Below are positions 12,699 through 17,036 of a stretch of 17,036 nucleotides of DNA, piece by piece. The notes under the pieces are model-generated. The model made no database searches. It had not been told where the DNA came from and worked only from the letters and a program-made list of their open reading frames with translations. The position numbers were made by a program, and so were the translations under genes. This DNA comes from a bacterium (GTDB taxonomy: Bacteria > Patescibacteriota > Minisyncoccia > UBA6257 > 02-FULL-45-10c). Position 1 is the first letter of the stretch; every line of letters begins with the position of its first letter. The DNA is taken from positions 1-17,036 of the forward strand of contig JAUSKP010000032.1 of assembly GCA_030646555.1 (NCBI GenBank), in the 5' to 3' direction.

Positions 12699-13610
12699 AT
12701 GAAAAATCTTCACGAACTTATAAAGCAAGCAGAAAAAAATAAAGTGGCCATAGGCCATTTTAATGTTTCGGATTCAATGGCTTTGAAGGCGATATTTGAA
12801 TCCGCCCAAGAATTAGAAGTTCCGGTGATCATTGGAACTTCCGAAGGTGAAGCTGATTTTTTGGAAAGAAATTTAGCTTCGGCTATGGTTCAACGATTGA
12901 GAGCTGACAATAAATTTCCTATATTTTTAAATTCCGACCACACGCATTCCTTAGAAGAAGTTAAGAAAGCGGTGGCGGCAGGATACGATGCCATTATTTT
13001 TGACGGCAGCAAGCTTTCCTTTGAAGAAAATATAAAACAAACTAAGAAGGCGGTTGAATATATAAGATCAAAATCTAAAACTATTTTAGTTGAAGGCGAG
13101 CTTGGATATATCGGCGGATCATCTCAGGTCTTAAGATCTATGCCGGCCGGCATAGCAATCAAGCCGGAAGATCTTACTAAGCCGGAAGACGCGGTTAGGT
13201 TTGTAAAAGAAACGGGCGTGGATTTATTAGCTCCGGCTGTTGGAAATATCCACGGCATTGTTATGGGCATCGGCAGTGATGGAAAAATGCAGTCAATCAA
13301 TCCAAGACTGGACATTGAAAGGATAACGGCTATTAAAAAAGCCCTTCAGCAAGCTCAGGGCAAGCTAATCCCATTGGTTCTTCACGGGGGATCGGGAATA
13401 TCCGATAAAGATTTTACGGCCGCGATTAACGCCGGAATAAGCATTATTCATATCAATACCGAAATAAGACTAGCTTGGAAAAATGCTTTGGAGAAATCAT
13501 TACTGCAAAACAAGGACGAGATAGCTCCGTATAAAATTTTAAAACCTTCGTTTGAAGCGGTGAAATTGGTAGTCAAATCTCGCTTGCAATTATTCAATAA
13601 ATTGATATAA
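12699..13610 (+). CDS. fba: Class II fructose-bisphosphate aldolase
   Basis: Zinc-dependent cleavage/condensation of fructose 1,6-bisphosphate with dihydroxyacetone phosphate and glyceraldehyde 3-phosphate in the cytoplasm. The 303-residue protein shows LNSDHTHSLEEV (77-88) with catalytic Asp80 and zinc ligand His81, AGYDAIIFDGS (94-104), VEGELGYIGG (131-140), VGNIHG (181-186, His185) and LVLHGGSGIS (226-235, His229), then the phosphate loop AGISIIHINTEIRLAW. A related sugar-bisphosphate aldolase (tagatose type) cannot be excluded. Residues ~216-222 (LQQAQGK) come from a short palindromic element read in frame. It probably has its own promoter but continues the sugar-phosphate gene set. Confidence 0.92.
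   Translation: MKNLHELIKQAEKNKVAIGHFNVSDSMALKAIFESAQELEVPVIIGTSEGEADFLERNLASAMVQRLRADNKFPIFLNSDHTHSLEEVKKAVAAGYDAIIFDGSKLSFEENIKQTKKAVEYIRSKSKTILVEGELGYIGGSSQVLRSMPAGIAIKPEDLTKPEDAVRFVKETGVDLLAPAVGNIHGIVMGIGSDGKMQSINPRLDIERITAIKKALQQAQGKLIPLVLHGGSGISDKDFTAAINAGISIIHINTEIRLAWKNALEKSLLQNKDEIAPYKILKPSFEAVKLVVKSRLQLFNKLI
13341..13361. repeat. Short imperfect palindrome inside fba
   Basis: GCCCTTCAGC-AA-GCTCAGGGC closely resembles the CCCTTCGACAAGCTCAGGGC repeat found between genes in many bacterial genomes. Here it is translated as ALQQAQG between the active-site motifs. Confidence 0.6.
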
Positions 13611-13611
13611 T
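13584..13611 (+). promoter_or_regulatory. Promoter of the bL25 gene, overlapping the fba stop codon
   Basis: TTGCAA (13584-13589), a 16-base spacer ending in TGA, and TATAAT (13606-13611) form an extended -10 promoter. The TATAAT includes the TAA stop of fba. Confidence 0.65.
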
Positions 13612-13613
13612 AA

Positions 13614-13641
13614 ATCCCACACATAATCTATGTGGTGGGAT
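13614..13641. repeat. Hairpin between the bL25 promoter and gene
   Basis: ATCCCACACATA (13614-13625) pairs with TATGTGGTGGGAT (13629-13641) with one bulge and an ATC loop. The arm resembles the gap leader arm (ATCCCGCACATAA). It begins three bases after the -10 box, so it may act as an operator or as the transcript's 5' hairpin. Confidence 0.7.
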
Positions 13642-13670
13642 AAACAAACTAAATTACTAAGCTTTAAATT

Positions 13671-14381
13671 ATGGAATTACAAGTTCAAAAAAGAGTGCAA
13701 GTAGGAAAATCAGCCGCCCTAAGAAGGACGGGACTTATTCCGCTTGAACTTTACGGAAAGGGAGTGGAAAATTTGCATTTAACTGCGCCAGTCAAAGAAT
13801 TTAAAAAAGTTTTAAAAGAAGCCGGAGAAAACACTATCGTAAACGCAATTTTTGACGGCAAGAAATATCCGGTCATTATTCACGAAGTTGTCCGAGACGG
13901 AGTCAGCGGGGATATTTTGAATGTTGACCTGTATCAGATCAGAATGGATGAAAAAATTAAGCTTATGGTTCCATTGGAATTCATTGGTATTTCTTTAGCT
14001 ATTAAAGAAAAAAATGGACTCTTGGTTAAATCCTTGCAGGAAGTTGAGGTTGAGGCATTGCCGATGGATGTTCCGCATACCTTGCAAGTTGATATTTCTA
14101 AAATTACTGAAATTGGGCAGAGTTTGTATGTTAAAGATCTAGATATGCCAAAAGCAGTTAGGGCGGTATTTGCTCCGGAAACTGTGGTTGCCACAGTGAC
14201 TGCGAAGGTTACCGAAGAAGAGGAATTGGCCAAACAGCAGGAAGCTGGCGCCGGACTTGATACTGTAAAAGTTGAAACCGAGGAAAAGAAAGCTGAAAGG
14301 GATGCTGCTAAGGTTGTTGCCGAGGCTGGCGCAGCTACAGGCGAAGCTCCTAAAGCGGAAAAGAAAGCAGAAAAGAAATAA
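13671..14381 (+). CDS. rplY: Ribosomal protein bL25, CTC/TL5 type
   Basis: Binds 5S rRNA in the large ribosomal subunit. The 5S-binding domain occupies residues 1-~88 (MELQVQKRVQVGKSAALRRT, GLIPLELYGKG, EAGENTIVNAIFDGKKYPVI, DILNVDLYQI), and the second beta domain of the long CTC form ~90-185 (KLMVPLEFIG, VEVEALPMDVPHTLQVDISK, ETVVATVTA). The tail (~186-236) is a low-complexity Ala/Glu/Lys sequence ending in AEKKAEKK, common in the long form. The 236-residue length is normal for that class. It has its own extended -10 promoter, a 5' hairpin and a terminator, so it forms a single-gene unit between the aldolase and the cell-wall protein. Confidence 0.93.
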   Translation: MELQVQKRVQVGKSAALRRTGLIPLELYGKGVENLHLTAPVKEFKKVLKEAGENTIVNAIFDGKKYPVIIHEVVRDGVSGDILNVDLYQIRMDEKIKLMVPLEFIGISLAIKEKNGLLVKSLQEVEVEALPMDVPHTLQVDISKITEIGQSLYVKDLDMPKAVRAVFAPETVVATVTAKVTEEEELAKQQEAGAGLDTVKVETEEKKAERDAAKVVAEAGAATGEAPKAEKKAEKK

Positions 14382-14394
14382 ATTACAGCTATAT

Positions 14395-14431
14395 AAAAAG
14401 TCCGTTTCTCTAATAAAAGACGGGCTTTTTT
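14395..14431 (+). terminator. Intrinsic terminator of the bL25 gene
   Basis: AAAAAGTCCGT (14395-14405) pairs with ACGGGCTTTTT (14420-14430) with one G-T wobble, followed by further T. It starts 14 bases after the stop codon. Confidence 0.8.
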
Positions 14432-14439
14432 GTTATAAT
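14431..14439 (+). promoter_or_regulatory. Extended -10 promoter for the peptidoglycan-hydrolase-like gene
   Basis: TGTTATAAT is a perfect TGnTATAAT placed directly on the end of the bL25 terminator. No -35 is clear. Its leader (~130 bases) contains the CTAG-rich palindromic region. Confidence 0.5.
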
Positions 14440-14446
14440 TGAGATA

Positions 14447-14568
14447 GTGGACTAGGAATTAGCCCTGCCTACCGGTAGGCAGGCACTAGCGACTAGGGCG
14501 AAAAAGAAAAAAGTCTATCTTGATTCTTAAACTCCCTTCTAGTGGCTAACTACTAATGACTAGTCGCT
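14447..14568. repeat. Palindrome-rich leader with CTAG repeats
   Basis: A perfect 20-bp palindrome, CCTGCCTACCGGTAGGCAGG (14464-14483), lies between repeated ACTAG/CTAG words. AGCGACTAG (14488-14496) is the complement of CTAGTCGCT (14560-14568), and GACTAG...TTAGCC on the left mirrors GGCTAA...CTAGTC on the right, so the interval can fold as a nested structure. Confidence 0.7.
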
Positions 14569-14575
14569 GTTTTAT

Positions 14576-16057
14576 ATGGAGATAAAACCAAAGCATTTAA
14601 TTGACCTAAAAAAATCAGACAATAGCGTTTTCTCTAAGCAAAAAATGAGGCTGGATTTACGTGAAATCAAATTGATTAAAGTTCCTATTTTTAAAATACT
14701 TAAATTCGGCGCTTTATTTGCGATCGGTTCTTATCTGGTTTTTGGTTCAGCTCTAGCCCCGATAGACAAGGGCCGTTTTTCTATGGCGGCGCAGAATGAG
14801 GAGGAGAGGAAACAGCTTGAAGAACAATTAACTTCTTTAGAGGATCAAATAAGCCAATATCAGGATACGATCGTCCAATATCAAGGTCAGGGCAAGAGTT
14901 TGGAGGGCGAAATTAAAAAAATAAATGCTAAGATCGCTTCTTTAAATTTGCAGGTTAAAGCCACTACGCTGTCTTTAAAAAAATTAAACGTTGAAATCGC
15001 GGATAATAAGGCTCAAATAAAAACAACAGAAAGCGATATAGAAAAAAATAAAAGAGTTTTATCTTATACTTTGCAGAGTTTGTATTCCAGCGGGAATACC
15101 AGCTTGGTGGAGGTATTTTTAAAAAATTTTGAAATATCAGACTTTTTTGATGATATGAAAAGCCTTACTGATGTGCAGGATAATTTAAGGACAGCTCTCC
15201 AAAAAGTGACGGATCTAAGGGGGCAATTAATGGACGAGCAAGAACAGCTGGCTCTGCAAAAAAAGGATGCCGATGAATTAAAAGCTTATCAGCTTAGCCA
15301 GGCGCAGGTTGTGGCTAGCACAAAAAAAGAAAAAGCCGATCTATTGACGGCGACGAAGGGTCAGGAATCAAAATTCCAGGATCTTTTAAAACAGACTCAA
15401 CTTACCGCGGCGCAAATTAGAAGCCAAATTTTTAAATTGCTCGGCGGAGGTGAATTGCCTTTTGGCGAGGCTGTAAAAATAGCCCAACTTGCCGAAAAGG
15501 CGACCGGAGTTCGCGCCGCTTTTATACTTTCCGTACTCACTCAAGAATCTTCTATTAATAGCGTGATTGGCGCTAATTTAGGGAGGTGTTTTTACAATAC
15601 ATCAAGAAATAATTCTAGCGGTATGGTGATGAGCAACACGCAAAAACCGGCATTTTTAGCTTTGATGTCTGAATTGGGTATGGATCCGAATAAAACTCAG
15701 GTATCTTGTCCAATTGCTTCTGACGGGGCGTATGGCGGGGCTATGGGACCGGCTCAATTTATGCCTACAACTTGGGATTTATATAAAAATAGAGTTGGCA
15801 ATATTACCGGCAATAAACCAGCTTCTCCATTTAATAATGCTGACGCCTTTACAGCTACAGCGCTTTATCTGCAGGACGGGCTTGCCAGCTGTAAAACAAT
15901 ATATAAAACTATTTTTTCTCAAGAAAATTGCGCGGCCGCGAAGTATTACGCCGGCGGAAAATGGAGATCATATATGAGTGTTGGAAGGTACGGATACCGT
16001 GTGGCTGAGCGGGCTGCAGATTTTGCCGATGAAATTGATATTCTAAATGCGAATTAA
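14576..16057 (+). CDS. Coiled-coil peptidoglycan lytic transglycosylase-like protein
   Basis: Predicted exported cell-wall enzyme of 493 residues. A basic N-terminus precedes a membrane segment at ~38-61. Residues ~72-165 and ~200-290 form long coiled coils of the EnvC/PcsB type around a small globular part (SYTLQSLYSSGNTSLVEVFL). The C-terminal domain (~295-485) is a lytic transglycosylase/SLT fold: catalytic Glu324 in LTQESS, then GGAMGPAQFMPTTW (387-400), the motif typical of MltB-like enzymes, then YYAGG. Cys338, 378, 439 and 452 could form two disulfides, supporting an extracytoplasmic location. A start at the ATG 14645 (MRLDLREIK) is possible and would give a shorter cytoplasmic tail. 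No Shine-Dalgarno sequence is visible. Confidence 0.88.
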   Translation: MEIKPKHLIDLKKSDNSVFSKQKMRLDLREIKLIKVPIFKILKFGALFAIGSYLVFGSALAPIDKGRFSMAAQNEEERKQLEEQLTSLEDQISQYQDTIVQYQGQGKSLEGEIKKINAKIASLNLQVKATTLSLKKLNVEIADNKAQIKTTESDIEKNKRVLSYTLQSLYSSGNTSLVEVFLKNFEISDFFDDMKSLTDVQDNLRTALQKVTDLRGQLMDEQEQLALQKKDADELKAYQLSQAQVVASTKKEKADLLTATKGQESKFQDLLKQTQLTAAQIRSQIFKLLGGGELPFGEAVKIAQLAEKATGVRAAFILSVLTQESSINSVIGANLGRCFYNTSRNNSSGMVMSNTQKPAFLALMSELGMDPNKTQVSCPIASDGAYGGAMGPAQFMPTTWDLYKNRVGNITGNKPASPFNNADAFTATALYLQDGLASCKTIYKTIFSQENCAAAKYYAGGKWRSYMSVGRYGYRVAERAADFADEIDILNAN

Positions 16058-16060
16058 TCA

Positions 16061-16091
16061 ACGAATAACGAATTAGTACGAATATACGAAT
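16061..16091. repeat. Four spaced copies of ACGAAT
   Basis: ACGAAT occurs at 16061, 16068, 16078 and 16086 in the same orientation, followed by TTCGT. It lies directly before the third copy of the GTCATTGCGAG element. Confidence 0.65.
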
Positions 16092-16094
16092 TTC

Positions 16095-16194
16095 GTCATT
16101 GCGAGTGCCGCCAAAGCAATCTCACGGATAGATTGCCACGCTTCGCCCGTCCGAAGCTTTACGCGAAGGAGGGTCGCAGACTCCTCGCAATGAC
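16095..16194. repeat. GTCATTGCGAG palindromic repeat, copy 3, with a nested insertion
   Basis: Ends are GTCATTGCGAG (16095-16105) and CTCGCAATGAC (16184-16194), as in copies 1 and 2. Relative to the 71-bp copies it is 100 bp long. The extra ~33 bases (about 16141-16173, from CTTCGCCCGTCCGAAGC to GCGAAGGAGGG) match, in reverse, the TCCGCCTTCGC/GGCGGAC family. It fills the gap between the convergent cell-wall and release-factor genes. Confidence 0.88.
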
Positions 16195-16210
16195 AGATGA
16201 TAAATAAATA

Positions 16211-16945
16211 TTATTTCTGTTCCGGAGTTTTATTTATTTTCTTCAGAAGCATATCCAAATCTCCTTCCAAAACCTTCTCTATATTGTGAACTTTAACGTT
16301 GTATCGGTGGTCGGTAATTCTGTCGTCCGGGAAATTATAAGTTCTTATTTTTTCTGATCTGTCTGCGGTACCTACTAATTCTTTTCTGTTCGCTCCAATG
16401 GCTTGGGATTCTTTTTGTTGCTGCATTTCGAAAAGTTTGGCGCGCAAAATTGAAAGCGCGGCTTCGCGGTTAGCGTGTTGGGCGCGCTCAACTCTGGAAC
16501 TCACTACAATACCAGTCGGTTTATGAAGTATTCTTACGGCTGATTCTACTTTGTTTACGTTTTGTCCGCCCGGTCCGCCGGCTCGGCAAAAAGTGACTTC
16601 AAGATCATTTGGATTTATTAAAACTTCTTTGGCTTCTACTTCCGGCATAACAGCTACTGTGGCGGTAGAAGTATGGACGCGTCCGGCTTTTTCGGTTTTT
16701 GGGACTCTCTGGACGCGGTGTGTTCCTGATTCCTGTTTGAGCTCGTTATAAACTCCCGCGCCTCCTATTCTGGCCACAAAAGTTTTGGAACTGCCGAGGT
16801 CGTCTGCCATCACAAAATTCCAGCCTTTTTTAGCGGCAAATTTTTGATACATTCTGGCGAGGTCGCCGGCAAAAATAGTGGCCTCATCGCCACCGGCGCC
16901 GGGCCTGATCTCCATAATAATTTTAGTGATGCTGTTTATGTCCAT
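16211..16945 (-). CDS. prfA: Peptide chain release factor 1 lacking the N-terminal domain
   Basis: Recognises UAA/UAG and triggers peptidyl-tRNA hydrolysis. The 244-residue protein contains domains 2-4 complete: MEIRPGAGGDEATIFAGDL (11-29), the RF1-type codon-recognition tripeptide PKT (82-84, the PxT motif) and the catalytic GGQ (126-128) within GGPGGQNVNKVES, then TYNFPDDRITDHR. The first ~105 residues of a normal ~360-residue RF1 (helical domain 1) are absent. The frame upstream of the ATG reaches a TAA nine codons away (16973-16975), so no longer in-frame protein is possible, and the DNA beyond is a palindromic repeat. A -10-like TACAAT lies at 16960-16965 on this strand, suggesting the short form is transcribed as such. 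The gene is convergent with the cell-wall gene. Confidence 0.88.
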   Translation of the reverse strand: MDINSITKIIMEIRPGAGGDEATIFAGDLARMYQKFAAKKGWNFVMADDLGSSKTFVARIGGAGVYNELKQESGTHRVQRVPKTEKAGRVHTSTATVAVMPEVEAKEVLINPNDLEVTFCRAGGPGGQNVNKVESAVRILHKPTGIVVSSRVERAQHANREAALSILRAKLFEMQQQKESQAIGANRKELVGTADRSEKIRTYNFPDDRITDHRYNVKVHNIEKVLEGDLDMLLKKINKTPEQK

Positions 16946-16991
16946 AGTTTTATTTTTATATTGTACTTTAAGTTACGAAGCATTCTATCTT

Positions 16992-17036
16992 GTCATCCTC
17001 GGGCTTGACCCGGGGATCCAGATTCCTGGATTCCGC
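16992..17036. repeat. GTCATCCTCGGGCTTGACCC repeat, cut by the window end
   Basis: CCTCGGG-CTTGA-CCCGGGG and ATCCAG (17016-17021)/CTGGAT (17026-17031) form two hairpins. The sequence resembles a GTCAT...GGATCCAG repeat known from many bacterial genomes. It continues past the right edge. Confidence 0.65.

Noticed and set aside
15714..15977. Second plus-strand frame inside the cell-wall gene
   Set aside because: It overlaps the catalytic transglycosylase domain in another frame and has no independent support.

Overview
The window looks like an AT-rich chromosome segment from a Candidate Phyla Radiation (Patescibacteria) bacterium, most likely of Parcubacteria type. This is inferred from gene content and style: a two-subunit transketolase beside a pentose-phosphate/lower-glycolysis set, almost no Shine-Dalgarno sequences, several starts only a few bases after a TATAAT box, a coiled-coil plus lytic-transglycosylase cell-wall enzyme, and many short palindromic repeats. 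The genetic code looks standard (Trp is TGG). All 19 genes end in TAA (16) or TAG (3), none in TGA. No rRNA, tRNA, CRISPR array or transposase was seen.

Layout. 1-1222: the 3' part of a surface-type protein with duplicated modules. 1252-1629: a small coiled-coil protein. 1649-2146: a self-contained unit with a near-consensus promoter, a 95-residue orphan reading frame of unusual base composition with a strong ribosome binding site, and a perfect terminator. 2185-4510: a tight three-gene operon (SpoU/TrmH-type RNA methyltransferase, membrane-anchored DUF192 protein, MFS transporter). 4511-5002: a gene-free stretch filled with nested inverted repeats and the probable gap promoter. 5003-7694: gap (GAPDH), a small membrane protein, rpiB and rpe. 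7844-12682: an operon of transketolase N and C subunits, a PfkB-family kinase, an unrecognised 412-residue protein and a multi-pass membrane protein. 12699-14381: class II fructose-bisphosphate aldolase and ribosomal protein bL25, each with its own promoter. 14576-16057: a peptidoglycan-hydrolase-like protein. 16211-16945, minus strand: a release factor 1 that lacks the usual N-terminal domain.

How it works together. GAPDH, RpiB, Rpe, transketolase and aldolase interconvert pentose phosphates, fructose/triose phosphates and 1,3-bisphosphoglycerate. The PfkB kinase embedded in the transketolase operon may phosphorylate a sugar (phosphate) entering this network.

The most striking feature is not a gene but a population of palindromic elements. 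At least three families lie between genes: a 71-bp GTCATTGCGAG...CTCGCAATGAC element, a TCCGCCTTCGC...GGCGGA element that nests in itself and in the first family, and CCCGCAC-armed inverted repeats. Other palindromes sit in frame inside six protein genes (trmH-like twice, DUF192, MFS, pfkB-like, the 234-residue membrane protein, fba), each adding a short peptide between conserved motifs. This resembles the Rickettsia palindromic elements and is the best candidate for something new here.
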